Positions 35,149 through 45,476 of a DNA stretch of 64,000 bases are shown here, piece after piece. Numbering within the stretch: the stretch's first letter is position 1; every line of letters starts with the position of its first letter. The DNA comes from Chitinophaga costaii (lineage in GTDB: Bacteria > Bacteroidota > Bacteroidia > Chitinophagales > Chitinophagaceae): contig NZ_FMAR01000003.1 of NCBI RefSeq assembly GCF_900094705.1, positions 62,001 to 126,000 on the forward strand. The letters are read 5' to 3'. Position numbers and translations under genes: made by a program. A model generated the notes under the pieces. The model worked only from the letters and a program-made list of their open reading frames with translations. It did no database searches and had not been told where the DNA came from.

Positions 35149-36714
35149 TTATCGGGCAATATTCACGGCTCTCTTTTCGCGGATCACCGTTACTTTGATC
35201 TGGCCGGGATACTGCATCTCGGTTTGGATCTTGGTGGCAATCTCGAAGCTCAGGCGGTCGGCATCGTTGTCGGTTACCTTATCGCTTTCTACAATTACGC
35301 GTAGCTCGCGTCCGGCCTGGATGGCGTAGGCTTTTTCTACTCCGTCGTAGGCTACGGCCAGGTTTTCCAGGTCTTTAATACGCTGGAGGTAGCTTTGCAT
35401 AATCTCGCGGCGGGCGCCGGGACGGGCGCCGCTAATGGCGTCGCAGGCCTGTATAATGGGGGAGATTACATAAGCCATTTCCATTTCATCGTGGTGGGCA
35501 CCGATGGCGTTAACCACGGCAGCATGTTCGCCGTATTTCTCCGCCAGCTTTGCACCCAGCAAGGCATGGCTCAGTTCTGTTTCTTCATCGGGTACCTTAC
35601 CAATATCGTGCAGCAGGCCGGCGCGTTTGGCCAATTTAGGGTTCAGGCCCAATTCTGCCGCCATAATACCACACAGGTTGGCCGTTTCCTTGGAGTGCAT
35701 AAGTAAGTTCTGACCATAGGAAGAGCGGAAACGCATTTTCCCTACCAGGCGCACCAGTTCTTTGTGCAACCCGTGGATGCCCAGTTCTATCACGGTGCGT
35801 TCACCGATCTCCATCACCTGTTCTTCCAGTTGTTTTTTAGTTTTTTCCACTACTTCCTCAATGCGAGCTGGGTGGATACGGCCATCTTGCACCAGGCGTT
35901 GCAGCGACAAGCGGGCAATTTCACGGCGCAGCGGGTCAAAGGAAGACAATACGATGGCTTCCGGGGTATCATCTACAATCAGGTCTACACCGGTAGCGGC
36001 TTCAATGGCGCGGATGTTACGACCTTCGCGGCCAATGATCTGGCCCTTGATTTCGTCGCTCTCCAGGTTAAACACCGTAATGGCGTTCTCAATGGTTTGC
36101 TCTGCAGCCGTACGCTGTATGGATTGAATAATAATTTTCTTGGCTTCTTTGTTGGCTTTCAGCTTGGCATCCTCAATAATTTCCTGAATATGGGAGAGGG
36201 CCTGTGAACGGGCCTCTTCTTTCAGGGTTTCTACCAATTGGTGTTTGGCTTCTTCGGCGGTAAGGCCTGCCACTTTCTCCAGGCGGCGAATATGTTCTTC
36301 CTGGTGTTTTTCCAGCTCGGAACGTTTAATGTTTACCACCTCTATTTGGCGGTTAAGGTTGTCCTTGATGGTTTCGTTTTCTGCAATTTTTTTATCGAGT
36401 TGCTCGGTTTTGGTCGTTAATCCTTGTTCTTTTTGTTTTATGCGGCTTTCCGCTTCAATTACTTTTTGGTTGCGCTGCAACACTTCTTTTTCATGCTCAG
36501 ACTTCAGTTGCAGGAATTTTTCTTTGGCCTCCAGCATACGGTCTTTCTTGATACTTTCTGCCTGCAATTGGGCGTCGGCAAGTAATTTTTGGGCCTGTGC
36601 CTCGGCGTCGGCTATTTTCTGTTGTGTGTTCTTGGCGAAGATCACTTTCCCCAGCAAAATCCCTATCCCCAGTGCTACCACGGCCGCTATCGCGGTTATC
36701 AAATTAGCATCCAT
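35149..36714 (-). CDS. rny: Ribonuclease Y
   Basis: A 521-residue membrane-anchored endoribonuclease that starts mRNA decay. An N-terminal transmembrane helix ('[19 protein letters not shown]') is followed by a long coiled coil (about 30-200, Lys/Glu/Gln-rich), a KH RNA-binding domain ('[22 protein letters not shown]') and an HD phosphohydrolase domain ('[12 protein letters not shown]'). The length is the usual 520. It lies downstream of zapA on the same strand after a 262-base gap, so it may be transcribed separately. Confidence 0.96.
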   Translation of the reverse strand: MDANLITAIAAVVALGIGILLGKVIFAKNTQQKIADAEAQAQKLLADAQLQAESIKKDRMLEAKEKFLQLKSEHEKEVLQRNQKVIEAESRIKQKEQGLTTKTEQLDKKIAENETIKDNLNRQIEVVNIKRSELEKHQEEHIRRLEKVAGLTAEEAKHQLVETLKEEARSQALSHIQEIIEDAKLKANKEAKKIIIQSIQRTAAEQTIENAITVFNLESDEIKGQIIGREGRNIRAIEAATGVDLIVDDTPEAIVLSSFDPLRREIARLSLQRLVQDGRIHPARIEEVVEKTKKQLEEQVMEIGERTVIELGIHGLHKELVRLVGKMRFRSSYGQNLLMHSKETANLCGIMAAELGLNPKLAKRAGLLHDIGKVPDEETELSHALLGAKLAEKYGEHAAVVNAIGAHHDEMEMAYVISPIIQACDAISGARPGARREIMQSYLQRIKDLENLAVAYDGVEKAYAIQAGRELRVIVESDKVTDNDADRLSFEIATKIQTEMQYPGQIKVTVIREKRAVNIAR

Positions 36715-36976
36715 TACGATTTTTTTAACGATTTATAGTGCAATCCCGGCCTCCGAAGTTGTGGTAAACGGTATGGACGGGATATAGACGGGCGAAAATA
36801 CAAAAAAATAGCAGCAAACCACGTACGAAGGGTGATAATGAATTAATTAAGTTGCAAAGCTGCCTTGTTTTAGCAGGGTAATGCCGCAGGGGCGCACCGT
36901 AATTTGGGTAAATTTTTAGGGTAAATGCTTAACGGAGAGCGGATTATAACAATGGGTTTCCGCATGGCCCCGGCTG

Positions 36977-37267
36977 CTATAGATTTGCGTTGAGTAAGTC
37001 TTCCAGGTGTTGCAATTTTTCTGCCAGGAAAGGTGCCGCGTTACCTTGGGCTATGCCTCCGCTCGTTACGGGGTGGGTAGCATACATGATCAGGGCCATC
37101 GCAATATAGTCCTGGATATCTTTGCCGGCATAGGCTGTCTTAAATTCAATGATTTTTTCATTGACTTCCTTCATAATACGGCGCACGGCCTCTTCTTCCT
37201 CTGGCCGCATTTTGATGCGGTAGCTACGGTCTGCCACTACGATATTGATAGGAATTAATTCGTCCAT
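36977..37267 (-). CDS. zapA: Cell division protein ZapA
   Basis: A 96-residue protein (a start three codons earlier, at 37276, is also possible). The order 'IPINIVVADRSYRIKMRPEEEEAVRRIMKEVNEKI' then a helical C-terminus ('AGKDIQDYIAMALIMYA') fits ZapA, which binds and bundles FtsZ filaments at the Z ring. It lies downstream of pheT and a coiled-coil gene in the same direction. Confidence 0.85.
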   Translation of the reverse strand: MDELIPINIVVADRSYRIKMRPEEEEAVRRIMKEVNEKIIEFKTAYAGKDIQDYIAMALIMYATHPVTSGGIAQGNAAPFLAEKLQHLEDLLNANL

Positions 37268-37392
37268 TTGTATCATTTAATAATAAATACTGGTATTTAT
37301 TGGGTTGGCAGCATGGTCCTGGTTGTTGTATTACCATGCTGTTCCGCGCCTCCGGGAAAAGATTTAAAATGAGTGTGCGATATTCACCATGA

Positions 37393-37710
37393 TTACCCGT
37401 TCAATAGTGCCATGCAGCGATCTATCTCCCTGATGTATTCATTGATCTTGTTGCGGATGTCGCGGCGGAAGGCCTCATTCTCCGCGGCATGTTCATTATT
37501 GTTACCTATGCCCTGCTGGGCACTGGCGAGTTTCATTAGTTGCAAGCGCTCTTCCAGTCCGGCAATGATTTGCTGCTGCTGGTCTATGGCCTGCTGCTGC
37601 TCCAGCATTTCCATGCGGAGCTGGGTGTTCTCGCCCTGTACCTGCTGTAGTTTACGCAGCAGCAGGTGCAATTTTTCCTCTATCCGTTGTATGTGTTGTT
37701 CCAGTGCCAT
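37393..37710 (-). CDS. Small coiled-coil protein between pheT and zapA
   Basis: A 105-residue protein almost wholly helical. Residues 1-62 form a heptad-rich coiled coil with a Gln-rich stretch ('EQQQAIDQQQQIIAGLEERL'), and the C-terminal 30 residues ('RRDIRNKINEYIREIDRCMALLNG') form a second helix. Its ATG overlaps the pheT stop by one base, so translation is coupled. The place next to zapA and the ZapB-like character suggest a division-ring partner of ZapA (inference). I recognise no named family. Confidence 0.75.
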   Translation of the reverse strand: MALEQHIQRIEEKLHLLLRKLQQVQGENTQLRMEMLEQQQAIDQQQQIIAGLEERLQLMKLASAQQGIGNNNEHAAENEAFRRDIRNKINEYIREIDRCMALLNG

Positions 37711-40142
37711 TATTTGCGGATCTCCGCTTGTAATTGAGCGGTAAATGTTTTTACCAGTTTATCCATCACATTGTCTATTTCCTTATCGGTAAGGGTTTTC
37801 TGCACGTCCTGGAAGGTGAAGCTTACTGCGTACGACTTTTTGTTGGTACCCAGCTTTTCACTTTCAAAAACATCGAACAGATTCATTTGCTGCAACAGCG
37901 GCGATTTAATGCTGGCGGCGGCCTGAGCCACGGCGGCAAATTTTACCTGCTTGTCCAGCACCAGCGCCAGGTCGCGGCGTACGGCGGGAAATTTCGGGAT
38001 TTCCGTGAAGTATTTGTCTGTATGCTGTCCCACCAGTTGCAGCACGAGTTGCCAGTCGATATCGGCAAACCATACGGCTTGTTTAATATCAAAACGTTTC
38101 AGTTTAGACGCAGTTACTGCACCCAACACGGCCAGGGGGTTCTTTCGCACTTTCAACGTATAGGCCTGGGCCAAACTATCTTGTGGTGCTTCTTCCCATT
38201 CCAGACCTTTAATGCCTAGCTGGGTAAATATATTGATCACGAAACCTTTCAGGAAATAAAAATCCACCAGTTCTGGTTTGTGCTGCCAGTGTTCCTGTGT
38301 TTTGTGGCCGCTCAGGTACAGGCTTAGATGATCATGCTCAGTGTAACCGTTGTTGGCCAGGCCGTAGGTCTTGCCAAATTCAAAAAAGAGCAGGTCCTCA
38401 TTTTTACGGTTCAGGTTGTGAGCTACGCTTTCCAGGCCGGTTTCAAGCATGGAGGGGCGCATTACATCCAGGTCGGCGCTCAGGCTGTTCAGCATGCGCA
38501 CCAGCGAGTTTTGCAGTTCTTCCGGGTAATATTTACTATTGGTAATAGAATTTGTAAAGATCTCATGAAACCCACTGGCCGCCAGATATTCCGCAATTTT
38601 TTCCTTGATGCGCTCCTTATCCGGCTGCGCGCTCAGGGAAGGAGCAATACTGATAAAGGCTGGTATTTCTATATTATCTAGCCCGTCAATGCGCATAACT
38701 TCTTCCACAATATCGGCTGGAAGGCTAATATCGGGCTTGCTGTAGGGTACCGCCACCGTAAGGCTTTCGGCGGTCTGGGCCAGTATGTCGAAGCCCAGGC
38801 TCACCAGTATGTTATGGATTTTGGTAACCGGGTAAGCCTTGCCGCTGAGGCGGTGAATATAGGCGTAGGTAACGGTTACTTGCGTCTTTGGTTTGGGGGC
38901 AGGGTAAATATCCACCATGTCGGAGGCTATTTGTCCGCCGGCTAGTTCGCAAATCAGGGCTGCTGCGCGTTGCAGCGCATAAGGCACCTGGGATATGTCT
39001 ACGCCTTTTTCAAAACGGGTAGCTGCGTCGGTACGCAGGCCATGCCGGAAAGAAGTGGGGCGTATACTGGCCGGTGCAAAACAGGCGCTTTCCAGGAATA
39101 TGCTGGTGGTAGTGGCTTGCACGCCGGAATGGGCACCTCCAAATACGCCTGCAATAGCCATAGGTTCGCCTTCGCCGTTAGTGATCATCAGGTCGGCAGC
39201 GTCTAGTTTGCGTTCTTTATCGTCCAGTGTTATAAAGGGGGTTCCTTGTGGTAAGTTTTTCACCACGATGCGGCCTCCTTTAATAGCGGTAGCATCGAAA
39301 GCATGCAAGGGCTGGCCGGTTTCGTGCAATACAAAATTAGTAATGTCTACGATGTTGCTGATGGGCCTAACGCCAATAGCTTGCAGCCGGTTTTTTAGCC
39401 AATCGGGAGATGGGCCGGTTTTTACGCCGGTAATAGAAAGGCCAGCATAACGCGGGTTGGCCACCGTATTCACTATGCTTACGCTAATGGGCAAGCTGAT
39501 GGCAGCTTTTGGTAGTGCCGGGATGGCAGGTATCTTAGCGCTGTAGGCCTGGTTGTTATTTTCATTATTCAGGTAGGCGCACACATCGCGGGCCACGCCC
39601 AGGTGGCTCATGGCATCCATACGGTTGGGGGTAAGCCCTATTTCATACACATAATCTTCGGAAATATTAAACACCTCGCGGGCGGGGGTGCCAGGTATGA
39701 GTGAGGGTGCTAAAACAAGGATGCCTGCATGGCCGGCCCCCAGTCCGATCTCGTCTTCTGCACACAGCATGCCCTGGCTTTCTTCCCCACGTATCTTGGC
39801 CTTTTTCATGGTCATAGGTTCGCCTTCAATGGGATAAATGGTGGTGCCAATAGTGGCTACTACCACTTTTTGCCCTGGAGCTACATTGGGCGCACCGCAT
39901 ACAATTTGTAAAGGTGCAGGGCCGCCAATGTTTACCGTGGTAAGTTTTAACTTATCAGCATTGGGGTGCTGGGCCGTTGTCAGCACTTCGCCGATCACCA
40001 GTCCTTCCAGGCTGCCTTTCACGGTTTCAATTTTTTCCAGGCTTTCCACCTCCAGCCCGATACGGGTTAGTATTACAGATAGTTCTTCCGGTGTTGGCCG
40101 TACCGGCAAATAGTCACATAACCAGTTATACGAGATCGTCAT
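37710..40142 (-). CDS. pheT: Phenylalanyl-tRNA synthetase beta subunit
   Basis: An 810-residue subunit of the alpha2beta2 enzyme. Visible domains are the N-terminal 'SYNWLCDYLPV', the tRNA-binding OB fold (about 40-150, 'HPNADKLKLTTVNIG'), the B3/B4 editing domain, B5 ('AYIHRLSGKAYPV'), the catalytic-like core ('EVMRIDGLDNIEIP') and a C-terminal FDX-ACB anticodon-binding domain ('FPAVRRDLALVLDKQV'). pheS is not in the window. It is the first gene of a run with the coiled-coil gene and zapA. Confidence 0.97.
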   Translation of the reverse strand: MTISYNWLCDYLPVRPTPEELSVILTRIGLEVESLEKIETVKGSLEGLVIGEVLTTAQHPNADKLKLTTVNIGGPAPLQIVCGAPNVAPGQKVVVATIGTTIYPIEGEPMTMKKAKIRGEESQGMLCAEDEIGLGAGHAGILVLAPSLIPGTPAREVFNISEDYVYEIGLTPNRMDAMSHLGVARDVCAYLNNENNNQAYSAKIPAIPALPKAAISLPISVSIVNTVANPRYAGLSITGVKTGPSPDWLKNRLQAIGVRPISNIVDITNFVLHETGQPLHAFDATAIKGGRIVVKNLPQGTPFITLDDKERKLDAADLMITNGEGEPMAIAGVFGGAHSGVQATTTSIFLESACFAPASIRPTSFRHGLRTDAATRFEKGVDISQVPYALQRAAALICELAGGQIASDMVDIYPAPKPKTQVTVTYAYIHRLSGKAYPVTKIHNILVSLGFDILAQTAESLTVAVPYSKPDISLPADIVEEVMRIDGLDNIEIPAFISIAPSLSAQPDKERIKEKIAEYLAASGFHEIFTNSITNSKYYPEELQNSLVRMLNSLSADLDVMRPSMLETGLESVAHNLNRKNEDLLFFEFGKTYGLANNGYTEHDHLSLYLSGHKTQEHWQHKPELVDFYFLKGFVINIFTQLGIKGLEWEEAPQDSLAQAYTLKVRKNPLAVLGAVTASKLKRFDIKQAVWFADIDWQLVLQLVGQHTDKYFTEIPKFPAVRRDLALVLDKQVKFAAVAQAAASIKSPLLQQMNLFDVFESEKLGTNKKSYAVSFTFQDVQKTLTDKEIDNVMDKLVKTFTAQLQAEIRK

Positions 40143-40673
40143 TTTGCTAAATCAATAAAATACCGGGTAAAGTTAAACGATTTTGCCATTCCCCGCTCTT
40201 TTAGGCACAGTGACATAGCGATGGCGGTACGTGAAAATAAGTGACTGCCAAATCGCCATTTGCCGGTAAATTTTATTGAGATAAATTCGCGCCCTGTCTA
40301 TACGCTACCGGGCTTCATAACAAAACATTGATCATACGGCATAGTCTCGTAGAGAAATCTTTTTCCACGGGTTAATGTGAATAAACTGATCTTCGTTGTG
40401 AATTAATAATGGCGTATCTTAATAAGCCATCTTTAGTCAGTGGGTAACTGACAATTTGCGGGTGAATAAGATGTGGGTGACATGCGAACAAAGATTGGGG
40501 GATGTTAAAGATGAATAATCGGAAAATGCGATTACCTTCATCTGTACGGCACTCAAAAGCTCGAAAAACCGAACAAAACCGGATGTTGACAACCCGTCAG
40601 TAAGCGGGACAAGTAGTGTTTTATTGCACCGTATCTTTTGCTATTTTTTTAACATTTAATGCCTTTAACATAA
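40143..40673. other. Intergenic region upstream of dnaB with DnaA-box-like sites
   Basis: 531 bases without a gene between the divergent pheT and dnaB. Between 40360 and 40480 several 9-mers resemble the DnaA box TTATNCACA: TGTGAATAA at 40376-40384 (exact on the minus strand), TGTGAATTA at 40397-40405 and GGTGAATAA at 40461-40469 (8/9 each), and TGTGGGTGA at 40472-40480 and AGTGGGTAA at 40439-40447 (7/9 each). GTCAGT/ACTGAC (40436-40441 with 40447-40452) forms a small palindrome. The stretch 40617-40673 is T-rich. Confidence 0.4.
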
Positions 40674-42260
40674 ATGGATCTGAATCTCAAGAAAGACCGT
40701 AATGTGCGCAGGAAACCCTCCGTAGATGTGTCCACCATGGTATATGGGAAAGTGCCCCCGCAGTCGAAAGACATGGAGGAGGCCGTGCTGGGAGCCATCA
40801 TGCTGGAGAAGGGAGCTTTTGATACGGTGGTCGAGATCCTGAAATCAGATTGCTTTTATGTAGATGCCAATCAGAAGATCTTTAACGCGATGATCCGGCT
40901 GGCTGGCAAGTCTATGCCGGTTGATATCCTCACGGTAGTTGAAGAGCTGCGTTTCATGGGCGAGCTGGACACGGTAGGCGGCCCGTTTTATGTGACCCGC
41001 CTTACCAATGCGGTCGTATCTTCCGCCAATGTGGAAGCACACGCACGCATTATTCTCCAGAAATTCATTCAGCGGGAGCTGATTCGTATTTCCGGTGAAA
41101 TCTTGAGCGAATCTTATGAAGATACTGCCGACGTGTTTGACCTGCTGGATAGTGCTGAATCCAAGCTGTTCGAGATTACCAACAATCACCTGCGTAAGAA
41201 TTACGACTCTATAGACCGCGTACTGGTAAATACCATGAAACGTATTGAAGACCTCCGTAATAAAGGCGACGATATTACCGGGGTGCCCAGTGGTTTTCCT
41301 TCGCTGGATAAAGTAACTTATGGCTGGCAGCCTACGGATCTGATCATCATTGCGGCCCGTCCGGCAGTAGGTAAAACGGCCTTCGCGCTGAACCTGGCCC
41401 GCAACGCTGCTTTGCATCCCAAACACCCCAAAGGTGCTGCGATCTTTTCTTTGGAAATGTCGTCCGGCCAGTTGGTAGCGCGTATTCTCTCCGCAGAATC
41501 AGAGATCAAACTCGAAAAAATTTCCCGTGGTAAACTGGAAGAGTACGAGATGAAAAAGCTGATGACTCATGGTGTGGAACGCCTGGCTAAAGCGCCCATT
41601 TTTGTAGACGATACACCAGCCCTGAACATCTTTGAGCTGCGCGCCAAGTGTCGCCGCCTGGTGCATAACAATGGAGTGGGCGTTATTATTATAGACTACC
41701 TGCAATTGATGAGTGGGAGCGCCGATGGCAAGAACACGAACCGCGAGCAGGAAATATCCAAAATTTCCCGCGACCTGAAAGGCCTTGCCAAAGAACTTCA
41801 GGTACCGGTTATCGCCCTGTCGCAGTTAAGCCGTGATGTGGAAAAACGTAAAGACGGCAACAAAATGCCCCAGCTAAGTGATCTCCGGGAATCGGGCGCT
41901 ATTGAACAGGATGCCGATATGGTACTGTTCCTTTACCGACCGGAATACTACGATATTAACCAGAATGAAAATGGAGAATCCAATAAAGGAGAAACCCATG
42001 TGCGTATAGCCAAGCACCGTAATGGCCAGCTCGATACCATTAAACTGCGGGCTATCCTGGAATATCAGCGTTTTGAAGACGATGGCAGTTTGGAAAATCC
42101 TGGCGGCAATGCTGGTTACCAGGGTGGCAATAATAGCTTTGCCGGTATGCGCCCTGGTACAGCGGGAGGCAACGATGAGGCTAAGTTGTACATCCAGAAA
42201 GGGTCCAAGATGAACGATATGGATTTTGGCGATGAAGGATTTGAAGATGCACCGTTTTAG
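40674..42260 (+). CDS. dnaB: Replicative DNA helicase DnaB
   Basis: A 528-residue hexameric helicase. The N-terminal domain ('PPQSKDMEEAVLGAIMLEKGAFD', about 20-140) is followed by a RecA-like core with Walker A 'ARPAVGKTAFALN' (about 228-240), Walker B 'VGVIIIDYLQLMSG' and 'ALSQLSRDVEKR'. No intein is present. The C-terminal 55 residues are Gly/Asn-rich and end in an acidic tip ('DMDFGDEGFEDAPF'). TATCTTTTG upstream (40632-40640) is one base longer than the -7 consensus. A strong terminator follows. Confidence 0.97.
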   Translation: MDLNLKKDRNVRRKPSVDVSTMVYGKVPPQSKDMEEAVLGAIMLEKGAFDTVVEILKSDCFYVDANQKIFNAMIRLAGKSMPVDILTVVEELRFMGELDTVGGPFYVTRLTNAVVSSANVEAHARIILQKFIQRELIRISGEILSESYEDTADVFDLLDSAESKLFEITNNHLRKNYDSIDRVLVNTMKRIEDLRNKGDDITGVPSGFPSLDKVTYGWQPTDLIIIAARPAVGKTAFALNLARNAALHPKHPKGAAIFSLEMSSGQLVARILSAESEIKLEKISRGKLEEYEMKKLMTHGVERLAKAPIFVDDTPALNIFELRAKCRRLVHNNGVGVIIIDYLQLMSGSADGKNTNREQEISKISRDLKGLAKELQVPVIALSQLSRDVEKRKDGNKMPQLSDLRESGAIEQDADMVLFLYRPEYYDINQNENGESNKGETHVRIAKHRNGQLDTIKLRAILEYQRFEDDGSLENPGGNAGYQGGNNSFAGMRPGTAGGNDEAKLYIQKGSKMNDMDFGDEGFEDAPF

Positions 42261-42280
42261 CGCCTATATTTTTTATACGG

Positions 42281-42313
42281 GCCGGCATCTGCAAAAGGTG
42301 CCGGCTTTTTTTT
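42281..42313 (+). terminator. Intrinsic terminator of dnaB
   Basis: GCCGGCATC (42281-42289) pairs with GGTGCCGGC (42297-42305, one G-T) and is followed by eight T. Confidence 0.85.
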
Positions 42314-42330
42314 GAGGTAGCTTATAAAAT

Positions 42331-43674
42331 ATGAAAAATATTTTTAATATATACAAATCGCATTATAAAGATAATTTCCACCTTGCTTACCCGGTCATTA
42401 TTTCCCAGCTTGGACACACATTAGTAGGACTGTCAGACAGTGTGATCATTGGCCATACCGGCGAAGTACCCCTGGCTGCGGTGTCGCTGGGCATCAGCAT
42501 ATTCACAATATTCCTGGTGGTGGGCATTGGCATTTCCTATGGCCTTACCCCGCTGGTGGCGCAGGCCGATGGGGCAGGGCAGCAAAGTGCCTGTGGATAC
42601 CTGCTGCAACATAGCCTGGTGATAAACCTGCTGGCAGGTGTGATGTTGTGCGGAGGACTGCTTGCCCTGAGTTACAACATCGGCTTTTTGCGGGAGCCGC
42701 CCGCTGTGGCTGCGCAGGCCGCCACCTTCCTGCGTTTGCTGGGATGGTCAGTATTGCCACTCATGTTTTTTCAAAGTTTTAAGCAATTCACCGAGGGGCT
42801 GGGCTTTACCCGGCAGGCCATGCATATCACCATCGTAGGCAATATCATCAACATTGTACTGGGCATTACGCTGGTGTATGGCTTTAAAATGGGAGTAGTA
42901 GGTGTAGGTGTTGCCACGCTGGCAGACCGGGTACTCATGGGTATTGCTATGTGTTATTATGTACTGCGCAATAAGCGCTTTACGCCTTACCTGGTGGGTG
43001 TGCGGTTGCATCAGTTTTCCCGCAGCATTGCCAGGCAAATCCTGAGCATTGGCGCGCCGGTGGCCCTGCAATATGTGTTTGAGGTGAGCGCCTTCAGCGG
43101 CGCAGCCATTATGGTAGGATGGATAGGTACGCCCTACCTGGCTGCCCACCAGATAGCCATTAGCCTGGCCTCCATGACCTTTATGGGCGCCAGTGGCATT
43201 GCGGCGGCAGCCGGCATCAAGAGTGGTAATTTCCTGGGGCGCGGTGATTACGGGGAGCTGCGCCGCTCCGCCATTGCCAGCTACCACATGGTGCTGGTGT
43301 ACATGAGCTGTACGGCCATATTGTTTGTAGTAATGCGTCATATCCTGCCCACGCTCTATATCCGCGATGTGGAGGTGAATGGCATTGCGGCCCGGCTGCT
43401 GCTGATCGCAGCCTTCTTCCAGCTTTTCGACGGCACCCAGGTGGTAGGCCTGGGCATTTTGCGTGGTATGGGCGATGTAAAGGTGCCTACAATTACCACC
43501 CTGTTCGCGTACTGGGGATTTGCATTACCTGTGGGATATATGCTAGGCATAAAAATGGGCTGGGGTATAAGTGGCATCTGGTGGGGATTGTTGCTCGGCT
43601 TACTGGCATCGTCCGTCATGGTGTTCATCCGCTTCCACATCCGCACCCGGCAAATGGTCGCGGCCAATGGATAA
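42331..43674 (+). CDS. MATE family multidrug/Na+ antiporter
   Basis: A 447-residue inner-membrane exporter with twelve hydrophobic segments. The start 'HLAYPVIISQLGHTLVGLSDSVIIGHTG' and the internal 'GAPVALQYVFEVSAFSGAAIMVGWIG' are the two MATE repeats of the NorM type. It would extrude cationic drugs using Na+ or H+. It is followed after 17 bases by rsmE, which has its own promoter box. Confidence 0.92.
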   Translation: MKNIFNIYKSHYKDNFHLAYPVIISQLGHTLVGLSDSVIIGHTGEVPLAAVSLGISIFTIFLVVGIGISYGLTPLVAQADGAGQQSACGYLLQHSLVINLLAGVMLCGGLLALSYNIGFLREPPAVAAQAATFLRLLGWSVLPLMFFQSFKQFTEGLGFTRQAMHITIVGNIINIVLGITLVYGFKMGVVGVGVATLADRVLMGIAMCYYVLRNKRFTPYLVGVRLHQFSRSIARQILSIGAPVALQYVFEVSAFSGAAIMVGWIGTPYLAAHQIAISLASMTFMGASGIAAAAGIKSGNFLGRGDYGELRRSAIASYHMVLVYMSCTAILFVVMRHILPTLYIRDVEVNGIAARLLLIAAFFQLFDGTQVVGLGILRGMGDVKVPTITTLFAYWGFALPVGYMLGIKMGWGISGIWWGLLLGLLASSVMVFIRFHIRTRQMVAANG

Positions 43675-43678
43675 ATTT

Positions 43679-43686
43679 TATCTTTG
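43679..43686 (+). promoter_or_regulatory. -7 promoter box of rsmE
   Basis: TATCTTTG, an exact TAnnTTTG match, five bases before the ATG at 43692. It implies a nearly leaderless transcript and supports that start codon. Confidence 0.6.
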
Positions 43687-43691
43687 CGCCC

Positions 43692-44408
43692 ATGGACTTA
43701 CCGCTGTTTTACGCCAAAGACATTTTGCCTTCCGCTAAAATCTTTACCCTGGATGAAGACACGTCTAAACACGTGATCATGGTGCTGCGCCACCATACCG
43801 GCGATGCCATTTTGCTGGCTGACGGCAAAGGTTATCGCTACCGCTGCATCATTACCGATGATAACCGTAAACGCTGCTTGTTAAAAATTGAGCAGGTGGA
43901 TAAAATGCCCGCCCCTGCTCCTGCCTGTGCGATCGGCATTGCCTTTACCAAAAGCGCTTCACGCAATGAATGGTTCCTGGAAAAAGCGATGGAGATCGGC
44001 ATACAGCGCATCGTGCCGCTGTTGAGTAAACGTACCGAGAAGGATAAATTCAAAATGGACCGGCTGGAAAGTATACTGATATCGGCCATGATGCAATCCC
44101 AGCAATTTTACCTGCCAACGCTAAGTGAGCCGGTAGTTTTTGATCAATTAGTGAAGCAGGACAACACCGCCCAACGGTTTATTGCGCACTGCCTGCCAGC
44201 GCAGAAAACTTATTTCGGCGATGCATTGCAGCCCGGAAAAGAAGCCTTTATTCTGATAGGGCCGGAGGGCGATTTTACGCCGGAGGAAATAACACTGGCG
44301 CTGGAACATGGCTACCAGCCGGTATCTTTGGGCAATACGCGGTTAAGAACAGAAACGGCAGGTATGGTGGCCTGTGTGTTAATGCAAAGCGTAAACGAAG
44401 CTGGGTAA
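43692..44408 (+). CDS. rsmE: 16S rRNA (uracil(1498)-N(3))-methyltransferase
   Basis: 238 residues. An N-terminal PUA-like part ('HVIMVLRHHTGDAILLADGKGYRYRC') is followed by a SPOUT domain whose knot carries 'LIGPEGDFTPEEI' and 'SLGNTRLRTETAGMVA' for SAM binding. It methylates U1498 of 16S rRNA. The open frame extends upstream to 43581 inside the MATE gene, but the ATG at 43692 gives the normal family length and sits just behind a promoter box. Confidence 0.94.
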   Translation: MDLPLFYAKDILPSAKIFTLDEDTSKHVIMVLRHHTGDAILLADGKGYRYRCIITDDNRKRCLLKIEQVDKMPAPAPACAIGIAFTKSASRNEWFLEKAMEIGIQRIVPLLSKRTEKDKFKMDRLESILISAMMQSQQFYLPTLSEPVVFDQLVKQDNTAQRFIAHCLPAQKTYFGDALQPGKEAFILIGPEGDFTPEEITLALEHGYQPVSLGNTRLRTETAGMVACVLMQSVNEAG

Positions 44409-44443
44409 CAGCAGGCCAACGTATCCAAATATTTAAAGAAAGC

Positions 44444-45469
44444 TTACTTGCGCAGTCCTTTACATATATTTTTCACAATACCCGGACCTTCATACACGAA
44501 GCCTGTGTACACCTGCACCAGGGATGCGCCTGCGTCCAGTTTTTCCTGGGCGTGGGCGGCAGTGAAGATGCCGCCCACGGCGATGATGGGAATAGTGCCG
44601 CCGGAGTGGGTGTGAATGTAGCGGATTACTTCCGTAGCACGCTCGCGCAGCGGCAGGCCGCTGAGACCTCCTGCGCCGATGGCGGCTATTTCGTCTGTAC
44701 GCGTTTGCAGGCCTTCCCGGCGGATGGTGGTATTGGTGGCTACAATGCCCGCCAGGCGGGTAGTTTGTACGATTTCGATAATATCATCCAATTGTTCGTC
44801 TGTAAGGTCGGGAGCAATTTTTAGCAAAATAGGTTTTGGCAATGGTTTTTGTTGGTTCAGGTCCTGTAAGTGCTGGAGCAGTTGGCGCAACGGTTCTTTT
44901 TCCTGGAGGGCGCGCAGGTTGGGGGTGTTGGGTGAGCTTACATTTACCACGAAATAATCTACCCCATCGTAGAGGGCATGAAAACATTTTTCATAATCAT
45001 CCGTGGCAGATTCATTGGGCGTTATCTTATTCTTCCCTATATTGCCACCGATAATCAGCCCCGGGGGCCGATGTTGCAAACGGATGGCGGCTGCTGCCGC
45101 ACCCTGGTTATTGAAACCCATCCGGTTAATCAAGGCCTTGTCTGCCGGCAGGCGGAAAAGGCGGGGTTGATCGTTGCCGGGTTGTGCCAGTGGCGTGAGC
45201 GTACCGATCTCTACAAAACCAAAACCCAGGGATGCCAATTCTTTAATATATTTGGCATCCTTGTCGAACCCGGCGGCCAAACCTACGGGATTTTTGAAGG
45301 TGAGTCCAAACAAATGGCGTTCCAGCCCGGTGGTTTTATTATCAAATGCTGCCCGGAGGGCCGCACCGCCCAGCGGTATGCGGTGTAGTAATCGGAGACC
45401 TTTCATCACCTGGTGGTGAATGTTTTCCGGGGGAAAACGGAAGAGTATTTTTTTTATCAGCGGATACAT
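44444..45469 (-). CDS. pyrD: Dihydroorotate dehydrogenase (quinone), class 2
   Basis: A 341-residue FMN enzyme of pyrimidine synthesis that oxidises dihydroorotate and reduces quinone at the membrane. The N-terminal helices ('[20 protein letters not shown]') mark the membrane-associated class 2. '[16 protein letters not shown]', 'FVEIGTLTP', '[11 protein letters not shown]' (catalytic Ser) and '[17 protein letters not shown]' are core motifs. The frame is open up to 45565, but the ATG at 45469 gives the family length and has an exact promoter box seven bases upstream. Confidence 0.95.
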   Translation of the reverse strand: MYPLIKKILFRFPPENIHHQVMKGLRLLHRIPLGGAALRAAFDNKTTGLERHLFGLTFKNPVGLAAGFDKDAKYIKELASLGFGFVEIGTLTPLAQPGNDQPRLFRLPADKALINRMGFNNQGAAAAAIRLQHRPPGLIIGGNIGKNKITPNESATDDYEKCFHALYDGVDYFVVNVSSPNTPNLRALQEKEPLRQLLQHLQDLNQQKPLPKPILLKIAPDLTDEQLDDIIEIVQTTRLAGIVATNTTIRREGLQTRTDEIAAIGAGGLSGLPLRERATEVIRYIHTHSGGTIPIIAVGGIFTAAHAQEKLDAGASLVQVYTGFVYEGPGIVKNICKGLRK

Positions 45470-45476
45470 GCGGATG

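Noticed and set aside
36715..36976. Possible 6S RNA gene next to zapA, as in enterobacteria
   Set aside because: No long imperfect hairpin with a central bubble was found in this 262-base gap.
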